DNA of 64,000 nt from Symbiodinium natans (GCA_905221605.1 CAJNDS010001535.1:64001-128000); one strand, 5' to 3'. Counted from the stretch's first letter, positions 1 through 9,279 are shown. A program made the numbers and translations. The notes: generated by a model not told the origin, from the sequence alone.

Positions 1-174
1 GTCTGGCACTGTTTCTGAAGCTAGGATGTCTGCCAGTATGTGGATTCCAGCTTGCCACTCAGTGGCTCTTGCGCAGGCCACAATGGCCTGGGCTTTGGTT
101 TGCGCTTGTTGTGGCACCGTCAACAACTGCTTGCCTGCTGCCGGTCTTGGCGCCTGACACAAGCCGTTTTCCAT
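1..174 (-). CDS. PPR protein copy 1, N-terminal 58 codons (cut by window edge)
   Basis: Start ATG lies at 172-174 and the frame runs open off the left edge. The peptide (MENGLCQAPRPAAGKQL then ILADILASETVP) is nearly identical to the N-termini of the PPR copies at 1339-2778 and 3381-4925, so this is the 5' end of a fourth tandem paralogue whose repeats lie outside the window. It probably encodes an RNA-binding helical-repeat protein. The start is chosen by identity to the paralogues. Confidence 0.8.
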   Translation of the reverse strand, partial: MENGLCQAPRPAAGKQLLTVPQQAQTKAQAIVACARATEWQAGIHILADILASETVPD

Positions 175-748
175 CAGCGTGCAGCGCTGAGCAGGGCCTT
201 CTGGAAACGAGGCTTGCTGCGCGGTTGTCGGGCGGGGACCCTAGGCGGCACGGGCTTTCATAGTTTGAATGTGGAGCGTTTCGCATGATCGGAGGTCAGG
301 TCTGTGTCGAAGCCGCACATTCAACCCCCCTGTAAGGCGATGCGGGAAGAGAAGCTGCGCAGAACCCTAACCCCTAAACCCTAAACCCTTAGAGTAGGAT
401 ATGAGTTCAAGCAGCTCGGACAGGGTTCAGGCATCGGGCATCGGGGTTTCAGCCGGTGACCTCGCATAGTACATCACAAACGAGTAAGTATCATACGCGA
501 TTCAGAGCCCTTCTTTGGCTTTGTGAGGAATAAGGGAACCACACCTCCCAAAAAAGAGAAGGTACCACTGTAACACCACCTGCGCAATAATGAATATTTA
601 AGACGCATCTTGGGATGTTGGGTTTCTTTCTCATCGCAGACATTCGCCACCAGTTGTAATCTACCAGGGTTGAGGGTTGTTTAGGCTTTCTGGCTTAGAG
701 GGATTGCCAGTTTAGGGGCCTGGCAAGGGCGCAAGGCTCCCATACCTG
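175..748. other. Intergenic duplicated flank of PPR copy 1
   Basis: This is a non-coding flank that is repeated upstream of copies 2 and 3 (around 2935-3060 and 5035-5130). Relative to those copies, about 15 bp are replaced here by a short degenerate CCCTAAA tract at about 362-390. No credible gene is seen. Confidence 0.6.
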
Positions 749-961
749 CTTAGCAGCCCAGTAACTTCATACCCTTTTTTGGGTTGGTTACTTTATACCC
801 TAAACCCTAAACCCTAAACCCTAAACCCTAAACCCTAAACCCTAAACCCTAAACCCTAAACCCTAAACCCTAAACCCTAAACCCTAAACCCTAAACCCTA
901 AACCCTAAACCCTAAACCCTAAAACCAAAACAAGGGTAAAGGGCACCGCTGGGCTACCAAG
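749..961. repeat. Family B inverted-repeat element carrying a CCCTAAA array
   Basis: The left end reads CTTAGCAGCCCAG and the right end CTGGGCTACCAAG, imperfect inverted repeats, with CCTG directly repeated at both outer borders (745-748 and 962-965). Related copies lie at about 32000-32112, 41819-41990 and 52113-52207. A perfect CCCTAAA array (798-923) sits in the centre between the two arms. The copy at 41819-41990 behaves as an intron. Confidence 0.65.
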
Positions 962-1040
962 CCTGGCAGCCCTGCGACGAATTCAAGCCAGCATCAAGCC
1001 TCCGATGGGATGCTTGACATTCTTCGGGGCAGTACCTACT

Positions 1041-1177
1041 GTTTAGGGTTTAGGGTTTAGGGTTTAGGGTTTAGGGTTTAGGGTTTAGGGTTTAGGGTTT
1101 AGGGTTTAGGGTTTAGGGTTTAGGGTTTAGGGTTTAGGGTTTAGGGTTTAGGGTTTAGGGTTTAGGGTTTAGGGTTT
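1041..1177. repeat. Telomere-like TTTAGGG array
   Basis: About 19 tandem TTTAGGG units. The array lies inside the 3' flank of PPR copy 2, at a place where the homologous flank of copy 3 (near 3320) has no array. Confidence 0.95.
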
Positions 1178-1266
1178 GCTTAAGAACCCCAAAAGAGTAA
1201 AAAGTAATAATCCCTATAGTAGCCTTAATAGGGAAGAATATCTTGATTTTTTCTGGGTTCTTAAGC
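1178..1266. repeat. 89-bp MITE-like element with perfect 12-bp terminal inverted repeats
   Basis: GCTTAAGAACCC at 1178-1189 is the exact reverse complement of GGGTTCTTAAGC at 1255-1266. It directly abuts the TTTAGGG array. Array plus element are absent from the homologous flank of PPR copy 3. Confidence 0.7.
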
Positions 1267-1338
1267 AGTTAGTAGTGCATGCCGTGCTCCCAACGGCGGG
1301 CTGAGCGTTGCTCGCGAATGACGGCACTTATCTCACAG

Positions 1339-2778
1339 TCACCGGTGCCGACACAAAAACTGATCTCGTAGCTGAGACAGCAAATGCAGGGTCATCTGCC
1401 GCTCGCTGCCTTTCTCACAGGCGCTTATGCTGGCACTAAAGCTGATCTCGTTTGGCCCAAGTCGGGCAGTGGGCATGTCCGAAATCAAATGCAGGGCCAT
1501 CTGCCACTCACCAGCTTTCTCGCAGGCGCTGATGCCGGCATTGAAGCTGATCTCGTTTGGCACGACTCTGGCGACGGCCATCTCCGAAAACAGAAGCAGG
1601 GCCAGCTGCCATTCACCACCCTTCTCGCAAGCGCTTATGCTGGCATTGAAGCTGATTCTGGTTGGCACAAACCTGGCGGACGGCATCTGTGACAGCAAAT
1701 GCAGGGACATCTGCCACCTACCATTGTTCTCACAGGCGCTGATGCCAGCATTGAAGCTGATCTGGTTCGGCGCAACTCTGGCCGCCGGCATCTGCAACAG
1801 CAAGTGTAGTGCCATCTGCCACTCACCACCTTTCTCACAGGCGCTGATGCCAGCACTGAAGCTTCGCACGTTTGGCGAAAGCCGGTTCCTCGGCTTGGGA
1901 GAAAGCAGACGCAAGGCCATTTGCCATTCGCCACCTTTCTCACAAGCGCTGATGCCGGCATCGAAGCTGATCTCGTTTGGCAAAATTCGGGCCGTCGGCA
2001 TCTGCGTGAGCAACTGCAGGGCCATCTGCCATTCACCGCCTTTCTCACAGGCGGTGATGCCGGCAGAAAAGGTGATCACGTTTGGCACGACTCTGGCCAT
2101 CAGCATCTGCGACAGCAAGTGCAAGGCGAGCTGCCACTCACCACCTTTCTCACAGGCGCTGATGCTGGCACTGAAGCTGATCTCGTTTGGCCCAAGTCGG
2201 GCATGCTGCATTTCCGAAAGCAATTGCAGGGCCAACTGCCACTCGCCTGCTTTCTCACAGGAGCTGATGCCGGCATTGAAGCTGATGACACTTGGCCTAA
2301 CTTTGGCCACCGGCATCTGCGAAAGCAAATGTAGGGCCAACTGCCACTCACCACATTTCTCACAGGCGCTCATGCTGGCGTTGAAGGTGATCGTGTTTGG
2401 CAAGACTCTAGCAAGGGGCATCTGCGAAAACAAGTGCAAGGCCGTCTGCCACTCACCGCCTTTCTCACAGGCGCTGATGCTAGCATTGAAGCTGATCCTC
2501 GTTGGCACAACTCTGTAGTCCGGCATCAGTGAAAGAAAATGAAGTCCCGTCTGCCACTGCCGACCCTTCTCACAAGCAGTGATGGCGGCACTGAAGCTGT
2601 AGACATTTGGCACTGTTTCTGACGCTAAGATGTCTGCCAGTATGTGGATTCCAGCTTGCCACTCAGTGGCTCTTGCGCAAGCCACAATGGCCTGGGCTTT
2701 GGTCTGCGCTTGTTGTGGCACCGTCGACAACTGCTTGCCTGCTGCCGGTCTTGGCGCCTGACACAAGCCGTTTTCCAT
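1339..2778 (-). CDS. P-class pentatricopeptide repeat protein, copy 2 (479 aa)
   Basis: This uninterrupted frame is made of about twelve 35-residue repeats of the pattern ISFNAGISACEKGGEW / QMALHLLSQMPTARVVPNE, the two-helix PPR unit. No E, DYW or SMR C-terminal domain is visible, so a P-class protein is inferred. PPR proteins bind single-stranded RNA, one base per repeat, usually in organelles; no clear targeting peptide is visible at MENGLCQAPRPAAGK. The start matches paralogues at 174 and 4925. It is transcribed in the same direction as its neighbours, with about 600 bp of duplicated spacer. Adjacent repeats are very similar and differ mainly at SF[N/S/D] and at the residue after Pro, the base-specifying positions in the PPR code. 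The target is unknown. Confidence 0.88.
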   Translation of the reverse strand: MENGLCQAPRPAAGKQLSTVPQQAQTKAQAIVACARATEWQAGIHILADILASETVPNVYSFSAAITACEKGRQWQTGLHFLSLMPDYRVVPTRISFNASISACEKGGEWQTALHLFSQMPLARVLPNTITFNASMSACEKCGEWQLALHLLSQMPVAKVRPSVISFNAGISSCEKAGEWQLALQLLSEMQHARLGPNEISFSASISACEKGGEWQLALHLLSQMLMARVVPNVITFSAGITACEKGGEWQMALQLLTQMPTARILPNEISFDAGISACEKGGEWQMALRLLSPKPRNRLSPNVRSFSAGISACEKGGEWQMALHLLLQMPAARVAPNQISFNAGISACENNGRWQMSLHLLSQMPSARFVPTRISFNASISACEKGGEWQLALLLFSEMAVARVVPNEISFNAGISACEKAGEWQMALHLISDMPTARLGPNEISFSASISACEKGSERQMTLHLLSQLRDQFLCRHR

Positions 2779-3380
2779 CAGCGTGCAGCGCTGAGCAGGG
2801 TCTTCCGGAAACGAGGCTTGCTGCGCGGTTGTCGGGCAGGGACCCTAGGCGGCAGAGGCTTTCTGCGCGGTTGTCGTTCGGGGACCCTAGGCGGCACAGG
2901 CTTTAATGGTTTGAATGTGGAGCGTGTCCAATGATCGGAGGTCAGGTCTGTGTCGAAGCCGCACATTCAACCCCCCTGTAATGTCATGCGGGAAGAGAAG
3001 CTGCGTGATATGATTTCGTATAGTAGGATATGAACCAGGGTTTCAGCCGGTGACCTCGGCATAGTACACCATAAACGACTAGGCGCCCGTCTTTGCCTTT
3101 GTGAGGTTTTGAGTCTTGAGAATGAGGGAACACCACAAAAAGAACTGTAGTACCAGTTGCAAGTTGTAGATTCTGCGGCTAAAAAGCTAAGGAGCATCTT
3201 GGGATGTTAGCCTTCTTTCTCGCCGGAGAGCCTTCGGCGCCACCCTACGACACTTCCACCAGCCACCCGAACAAAGCCAGCATCAAGCCTCAGACGTGAT
3301 GCTGAAGCACAATCGGGGCAGCTGCCATGTCCCCAAAGTGGGCTGAGAGCTGCTCGCGAATGACGGCACTTATCTCACAG
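2779..3380. other. Intergenic spacer between PPR copies 2 and 3
   Basis: The spacer holds the duplicated 5' flank of copy 2 (2779-3060) and the 3' flank of copy 3 (3190-3380). No gene, no telomere array and no recognisable promoter element were seen. Confidence 0.6.
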
Positions 3381-4925
3381 TCACCGGTGCCGACACAAAA
3401 ACTGATCTCGTAGCTGAGACAGCAAATGCAGGGTCATCTGCCGCTCGTTGCCTTTCTCACATGCGCCGATGCCTGCATCGAAGCAGATCACATCTGGTAC
3501 AACGCTGACCATCGGCATTTCCGAAATCAAGCGCAGGGCCATCTGCCACTCACCAGCTTTCTCGCAGGCGCTGATGCCGGCATTGAAGCTGATCTCGTTT
3601 GGCACGACTCTGGCGACGGCCATCTCCGAAAACAGAAGCAGGGCCAGCTGCCATTCACCACCCTTCTCGCAAGCGCTTATGCTGGCATTGAAGCTGATTC
3701 TGGTTGGCACAAACCTGGCGGACGGCATCTGCGACAGCAAATGCAGGGCCATCTGCCACTTACCATTGTTCTCACAGGCGCTGATGCCAGCATTGAAGCT
3801 GATCTCATTCGGAACAACTCTGGCCGCCGGCATCTGCAACAGCAAGTGTAGTGCCATCTGCCACTCACCGCCTTTCTCACAGGCGCTGATGCCAGCACTG
3901 AAGCTTCGTACGTTTGGCGAAAGCCGGGTCCGCGGCATCTGAGAAAGCAATTGCAAGGCCATCTGCCATTCACCACCTTTCTCACAGGCGCTGATGCCGG
4001 CATTGAAGCTGAACTCGTCCGGAACACATTTGCAGGCCGGCATCTGTGAAAGCAGTTGCAATGCCACCTGCCACTCACCACCCTTCTCACAGGCACTGAT
4101 GCCGGCAGAAAAGGTGACCACGTTTGGAGCAAATCGGGCATGCGGCATTTCCGAAAGCAATTGCAGTGCCATCTGCCACTCGCCAACTTTCTCACAAGCG
4201 CTGATGCCGGCATTGAAGCTGATGACACTTGGCGTAACTTTGGCCATCGGCATCTGCGAAAGCAAATGTAGGGCCAACTGCCACTCACCGCCTTTCTCAC
4301 AGGCACTGATGCCGGCACTGAAGCTGCGCACATTTGGCCGAAATCGGGCTCTCGGTATTTCCAAAAGCAATTGCAGGGCCATCTGCCACTCGCCTGCTTT
4401 CTCACAGGCGCTGATGCCGGCATTGAAGCTGATGACACTTGGCGCTACTTTGGCCATCGGCATGTGCGAAAGCAAATGTAGGGCCAACTGCCACTCACCA
4501 CATTTCCCACAGGCGCTCATGCTGGCGTTGAAGGTGATCTTGTTTGGTAAGACTCTAGCAAGGGGCATCTGCGAAAACAAGTGCAACGCCGTCTGCCACT
4601 CACCGCCTTTCTCACAGGCGCTGATGCTAGCATTGAAGCTGATCCTCGTTGGCACAACTCTGTAGTCCGGCATCAGTGAAAGAAAATGAAGTCCCGTCTG
4701 CCACTGCCGACCCTTCTCGCAAGCAGTGATGGCGGCACTGAAGCTGTAGACGTTTGGCACTGTTTCTGACGCTAAGATGTCTCCAAGTATGTGGATTCCA
4801 GTTTGCCACTCAGTGGCTCTTGCGCAGCCCACAATGGCCTGGGCTTTGGTCTGCGCTTGTTGTGGCACCGTGGACAACTGCTTGCCTGCTGCCGGTCTTG
4901 GCGCCTGACACAAGCCGTTTTCCAT
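3381..4925 (-). CDS. P-class pentatricopeptide repeat protein, copy 3 (514 aa)
   Basis: Same architecture as copy 2: an N-terminal MENGLCQAPRPAAGK leader, then about thirteen 35-residue PPR units, then the shared tail GSERQ/GNERQMTLHLLSQLRDQF. It is one repeat longer than copy 2, and its 5' and 3' thirds are almost identical to copy 2 while the middle repeats differ, as expected from unequal exchange or gene conversion between units. It has no interrupting array, unlike copy 4, and so serves as the uninterrupted reference. It is inferred to be a sequence-specific RNA-binding protein; the target is unknown. Confidence 0.88.
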   Translation of the reverse strand: MENGLCQAPRPAAGKQLSTVPQQAQTKAQAIVGCARATEWQTGIHILGDILASETVPNVYSFSAAITACEKGRQWQTGLHFLSLMPDYRVVPTRISFNASISACEKGGEWQTALHLFSQMPLARVLPNKITFNASMSACGKCGEWQLALHLLSHMPMAKVAPSVISFNAGISACEKAGEWQMALQLLLEIPRARFRPNVRSFSAGISACEKGGEWQLALHLLSQMPMAKVTPSVISFNAGISACEKVGEWQMALQLLSEMPHARFAPNVVTFSAGISACEKGGEWQVALQLLSQMPACKCVPDEFSFNAGISACEKGGEWQMALQLLSQMPRTRLSPNVRSFSAGISACEKGGEWQMALHLLLQMPAARVVPNEISFNAGISACENNGKWQMALHLLSQMPSARFVPTRISFNASISACEKGGEWQLALLLFSEMAVARVVPNEISFNAGISACEKAGEWQMALRLISEMPMVSVVPDVICFDAGIGACEKGNERQMTLHLLSQLRDQFLCRHR

Positions 4926-5350
4926 CAGCGTGCAGCGCTGAGCAGGGCCTTCTGGAAACGAGGCTTGCTGCGCGGTTGTCGGGCGGGGACCCTAGGCGGC
5001 ACGGGCTTTCATAGTTTGAATGTGGAGCGTTTCGCATGATCGGAGGTCAGGTCTGTGTCGAAGCCCCCCTGTAATGTCATGCGGGAAGAGAAGCTGCGTG
5101 ATATGATTTCGTATAGTAGGATATGACGTTCAAGCAGCTCGGACAGGGTTTAGGAATCGGGCATCAGGTGTTTCAGACGGTGACCTCGGCATAGTACATC
5201 ACAAACGACTATCATAAACGACTACGCACCCGTCTTTGGCTTTGTGAGGTTTTGAGTTTTGAGAATAAGGGACCATCCACAAAAAGCACTGTAATACCAC
5301 TTGCAAACTTTAGATTTTACGGCTGAAAAGCTAAGGCGCCACTTGGGATG
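4926..5350. other. Intergenic spacer between PPR copies 3 and 4
   Basis: Duplicated PPR flank, clearly the same sequence as 175-400 and 2935-3200. No gene or array is seen. Confidence 0.6.
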
Positions 5351-7344
5351 TTAGCCTTCTTTCTCGCCGTAGAGCCTTCGGCGCCACCCTACGACACTTC
5401 CAACAGCCACCCGAACAAAGCCAGCATCAAGCCTCGGACGTGATGCTGAAGCACAATCGGGGCACACTCGCTGGTGCCGACAGAAAAACTGATCTCGCAT
5501 CTGAGACAGCAAATGCAGGGTCATCTGCCGCTCGCTGCCTTTCTCACAGGCGCTGATGCCAGCATGGAAGCTGATATCGTCTGGCACATTTCTGGCTGCT
5601 GGCATCTGCGCAAGCAAATGCAGGGCCATCTGCCACACACACCCCTTCTCGCAAGCACTGATGCTGGCATTGAAGCTAACCTCGTTTGGCACTACTCTGG
5701 CGACGGACATCTCCGAAAGCACAAGCAGAGCCATCTGCCATTCACAACCCTTCTCGCAAGCACTTATGCTGGCATTGAAGCTGATTCTGGTTGGCACAAA
5801 CCTGGCGGACGGCATCTGCGACAGCAAATGCAGGGCCATCTGCCACTTGCCATTGTTCTCACAGGCGCTGATGCCAGCATTGAGGCTGATCTCATTCGGA
5901 ACAACTCTGGCCGCCGGCATCTGCAACAGCAAGTGTAGTGCCATCTGCCACTCACCGCCTTTCTCACAGGCGCTGATGCCAGCACTGAAGCTGCGAACGT
6001 TTGGCGAAAGCCTGGCCCTCGGCATTTGAGAAAGCAATTGCAAGGCCATTCGCCATTCGCCACCTTTCTCACAAGCGCTGATGCCGGCATTGAAGCTGAT
6101 TTCGTTTGGCACAAGTCGCTCGGCCGGCATCTGCGCAAGCAACTGCAAGGCCATCTGCCACTCACTACCCTTCTCGCAGGCGCTGATGCCTGCGTCAAAA
6201 GTGATCCTGTCTGGATGAAGTGATGCTGTAGGCATCTGGGAAAGCAGATGCAAACCCACCTGCCACTCACCAGCTTTCTCGCAGGCACTGATGCTGGCAT
6301 TGAAGCTGACTTCGTCTGGTACAAGCCCGGCTGTCAGGATCTGCGGTAGCAAATGCAGAGCGACCTGCCACTCACCACCCTTCCCACAGGCGCTGATGCT
6401 GGCGTTGAAGCTGATAATGTTTGGATCAACGCTGGCGAGCGGCATCTGCGAAAGCAAATGCAGGGCCATCTGCCATTGAGCACCTTTCTCGCAGGCGCTC
6501 ATGGTCGAACTGAAACTTATGACGTTTGGCACAGCTCTAACTTTCGGCATCTCGGATAATAAATGCAGGGCCACCTGCCACTCACCACCCTTCTCACAGG
6601 CGCTGATGCCGGCATTGAAGCTGACCTCATTTGGTAAAACTCTTCGGCTCGGCATTTGCGACAGCAAATGAATGGCCGTCTGCCACTCACCACCCTTTGC
6701 ACAAGCGGTGATGGCGGCACTGAAGCTGTAGACGCTTGGCACTGCGTCTGACGCTAAGATGTCTGCAAGTATTTGAATTCCAGCTTGCCACTCCTTATTC
6801 ATTGCTGGGATAATATTAAAAATTTAAATGTTTATTCCTTATTGGGTTTAAGTACCCTGAACCCTGAACCCTGAACCCTGAACCCTGAACCCTGAACCCT
6901 GAACCCTGAACCCTAAACCCTAAACCCTAAACCCTAAACCCTAAACCCTAAACCCTAAACCCTAAACCCTAAACCTTATAAACCCTAAACCCAAACCCTA
7001 AACCCTAAACCCAAAAACATGTAAAATGTTACCAACTATGACAAAGACTCGGTGGCTCTCGCACAGGCCACAATGGCCTGGGCTTTGGTGCACCCTTTTT
7101 GTGGCACCATGAGCACCTGCCCTTCTGCCAGCCTTTAGGGTTTAGGGTTTAGGGTTTAGGGTTTAGGGTTTAGGGTTTAGGGTTTAGGGTTTAGGGTTTA
7201 GGGTTTAGGGTTTAGGGTTTAGGGTTTAGGGTTTAGGGTTTAGGGTTTAGGGTTTAGGGTTTAGGGTTTAGGGTTTAGGGTTTAGGGTTTAGGGTTTAGG
7301 GTTTAGGGTTTAGGGTTTGGGGTTAGCCTTGACGCCTGACACAT
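5351..7344 (-). CDS. PPR protein, copy 4, split by two telomere-repeat introns (predicted 513 aa)
   Basis: Proposed exons are 7328-7344 (ATG at 7342-7344), 7051-7132 and 5351-6793; 17+82+1443 nt give 514 codons with stop. The main ORF seems to start at 6802, but that ATG lies in non-homologous sequence. Joining the exons restores the N-terminus seen in copies 2 and 3: CQASRLAEGQVLMVPQ aligns with CQAPRPAAGKQLSTVPQ, and KAQAIVACARAT continues into EWQAGIQILADILAS. Intron 7133-7327 is GC-AG and intron 6794-7050 is GA-AG, both followed by G. The C-terminal tail runs on past the usual QMRDQF to GEKEG. About twelve PPR units. If the introns are not spliced this is a pseudogene. Confidence 0.72.
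6794..7050 (-). repeat. Intron 2 of PPR copy 4: family D element with a CCCTAAA/CCCTGAA array
   Basis: The borders show a direct GAG repeat (7048-7050 and 6791-6793), one copy of which remains after splicing. The outer parts match the element at 52880-52957, sharing CTTTGTCATAGTTGG and ACCCAATAAGGAATA. In the copy at 52880 the two halves meet directly; here an array of about 165 bp (6854-7017) lies between them. Confidence 0.7.
7133..7327 (-). repeat. Intron 1 of PPR copy 4: almost pure telomere-repeat intron
   Basis: On the sense strand the intron runs from GCTAACCCC to CCCTAAAG and is almost entirely CCCTAAA units (TTTAGGG on the plus strand, 7134-7322). AAGGCT is repeated at both borders, so the insertion duplicated or reused target bases. 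Intronless copies 1-3 have continuous coding sequence here. Confidence 0.72.
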
Positions 7345-8645
7345 CTCTCTAAGGGTAGTTACATGGTCCCCTAGTATGGGCCCTTAAAAGGAGCCCAAAA
7401 TACCCTATACAAATTAGGGAGGGGCCTCATACATCAGAACCCCTTAAGGGGAGGTTCGGGACCACGTTAGGTGCCCATGAAACTAGCCATAGCACTTATC
7501 AGAAAAAGGAATTAATCCCGTACTCCCCCCTGCCCAAAAACTCCCGCAAACAACCCTCGGCTTGCGCGCGCCCGGCGAAAACAGAAGAGGTGCATCTAGG
7601 GTTTAGGGTTTAGGGTTTAGGGTTTAGGGTTTAGGGTTTAGGGTTTAGGGTTTAGGGTTTAGGGTTTAGGGTTTAGGGTGTAGTGGATGGAGTGGAGGTT
7701 GCGAGGTTATTGCTCAGGGCTCGTTCAGGAGCAGAGTTTTGAGAGTTTACTGACTTTGCAGTGTGGGAATCGGGCACTGCTGTCAGGGTTCGAACCCTAA
7801 ACCCTAAACCCGAAACCCGAAATCGGTTCAGAAGGTGAGCTGGCTACCTGCACAAAACCCTAAACCCTAATTAAACCCCAAACCCCAAGCCCTAAACCCC
7901 TTCGGTGTTCGGCAAACAAGTTATTCCTAGGAACCAGGAGGTGTTGCTACTCCCTCTACCTCCATTCCTGCATTCTTTGGTTCAGACAACCTACTTACCC
8001 CTAAACCCTTAAGACTAAAGCATCCCTTTATTGGATCCCTGAGGCTAAGCCCTACAACCCTAAACCCTAAACCCTAAACCCTAAACCCTAAACCCTAAAC
8101 CCTAAACCCTAAACCCCTGAGACGGCCCCTTTTCGGGAAGCAACACATCGCGAAGCCGATCCACCAACCCCTGAACTCCCAACCCTACAGACCCTAAGCC
8201 CTAAACCCGAAACTCCAAACCCGAAACCGCAAACCCTAAACCCTAAACCCCAAACCCTAAACCCCAAACCCTAAACCCTAAACCCCTAAACACCTAACCC
8301 TAAACCCTAAACTATGAAGCCCATCCTTGTGAAGCCCTTTAAGAGCACCGCACATCCACAACATGGCAGGCCCTAAACGTTCGCCTAAACCCTAAGCCCC
8401 AGTCCCTGACCATCCCTTGACAAGGGTTTAGGGTTTAGGGTTTAGGGTTTAGGGTTTAGGGTTTAGGGTTTAGGGTTTCGGGTTTAGGGTTTAGGGTTAG
8501 GGATGAAGGTTTAGGGTTTTGGGCTACCCTAAACCCCAATCCCTAACATCACAAGGGTCTGTATGGGCCTAGACCCTAAACCCTAAACCCTAAACCCTTT
8601 TCTTGTTCCCTGAAACAAGGATCCCAAGAAGGCACCATAGTTTAG
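7345..8645. other. Array-rich region without a recognised gene
   Basis: TTTAGGG arrays occur at about 7597-7679 and 8425-8500, and CCCTAAA arrays at 8049-8114 and around 8225-8310. They are separated by islands of 60-280 bp. The island 7680-7797 has an open frame of about 40 codons but no convincing splice sites. Confidence 0.6.
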
Positions 8646-8710
8646 AGAAGTGCAGAGGGGTTCGGGCGCGTAGAGCTGGAAGATGAATTCCAAATCACAT
8701 CCCCTGCAGG
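8646..8710 (+). CDS. Candidate internal exon between telomere arrays (unrecognised)
   Basis: After TTTAG the frame RSAEGFGRVELEDEFQITSP is open for 21 codons plus 2 nt and ends at GCAGG|GTTTAGGG, where the GT of the following array would be the donor. Composition is protein-like. Gene identity is unknown and the exon call is inference. Confidence 0.4.
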
Positions 8711-8785
8711 GTTTAGGGTTTAGGGTTTAGGGTTTAGGGTTTAGGGTTTAGGGTTTAGGGTTTAGGGTTTAGGGTTTAGGGTGTA
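8709..8785. repeat. TTTAGGG array
   Basis: Ten or more perfect units between two exon candidates (8646-8710 and 8817-8927) on the same strand, fitting an intron interior. Confidence 0.9.
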
Positions 8786-8816
8786 GGGCTGAGGGCGACT
8801 TTTGTTGCTCTCCCAG

Positions 8817-8927
8817 GACAGCAAGAGGATGGCGCAGGTCAAGTTATCCGTCGAGCCGCGATCTTTGGCAGCCTCCCCAAGCAAGCTAAGGCTTAGGGCT
8901 TTGCAGCACATCGTCGCTCTTGACTGA
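8817..8927 (+). CDS. Candidate terminal exon (unrecognised, 36 codons plus TGA)
   Basis: It is preceded by a textbook 3' splice site, TTTTGTTGCTCTCCCAG|G, and reads DSKRMAQVKLSVEPRSLAAS then PSKLRLRALQHIVALD to a TGA at 8925-8927. No family recognised. It may belong to the same gene as 8646-8710, but the phases of the two do not match directly (2 nt left over against a phase-0 start), so an exon would be missing. Confidence 0.42.
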   Translation, partial: DSKRMAQVKLSVEPRSLAASPSKLRLRALQHIVALD

Positions 8928-9013
8928 ACTTGGAACGGGTTTAGGGTTTAGGGTTTAGGGTTTAGGGTTTAGGGTTTAGGGTTTAGGGTTTAGGGTGTAG
9001 GGTTTCGGGTTTA

Positions 9014-9085
9014 ACTTTAGCTGTTTCTTTGGAATTATCGTGCCCAAAGATTAACAATCATTCCCAAGTATCCCTGAGTACGTAG
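9014..9085. repeat. Family C element
   Basis: This stretch (TTTAGCTGTTTCTTTGGAATT through AAGTATCCCTGAGTACGTAGC) is homologous to 44050-44137, which forms the donor-proximal 88 bp of intron 1 of the permease gene. It is a dispersed repeat present in at least two places. Confidence 0.6.
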
Positions 9086-9279
9086 CTGTCTAAAGCACCC
9101 TGACTTCGAGGTGCACGGGTACTTTGGGAGCACTTCAAAGTAGAGTTATAAGTAGGGTAACTATGGTAGCCTTATTTAGGGTACTCTTCGAACCCTTCTT
9201 CTAGAACCTTCCAGTAGCCCCCAATTTTGGGAGCCGACCTCTCGTGGCAAGGGAGGGTATGGTGGTTTCAGGCGCGGTG

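Noticed and set aside
1384-6720. Many long ORFs opposite or out of frame to the PPR genes
   Set aside because: They are periodic shadows of the 105-bp PPR repeat, with the same period in other frames; only the minus frames with the SACEKGGEW pattern look like a protein family.
6800-6802. ATG at 6800-6802 as the true start of PPR copy 4
   Set aside because: It lies in intron-like sequence with no match in the paralogues; homology resumes beyond the insertion at 7051.
798-7320. A CRISPR array
   Set aside because: The repeats are 7-bp telomere units without spacers, and the context is eukaryotic.
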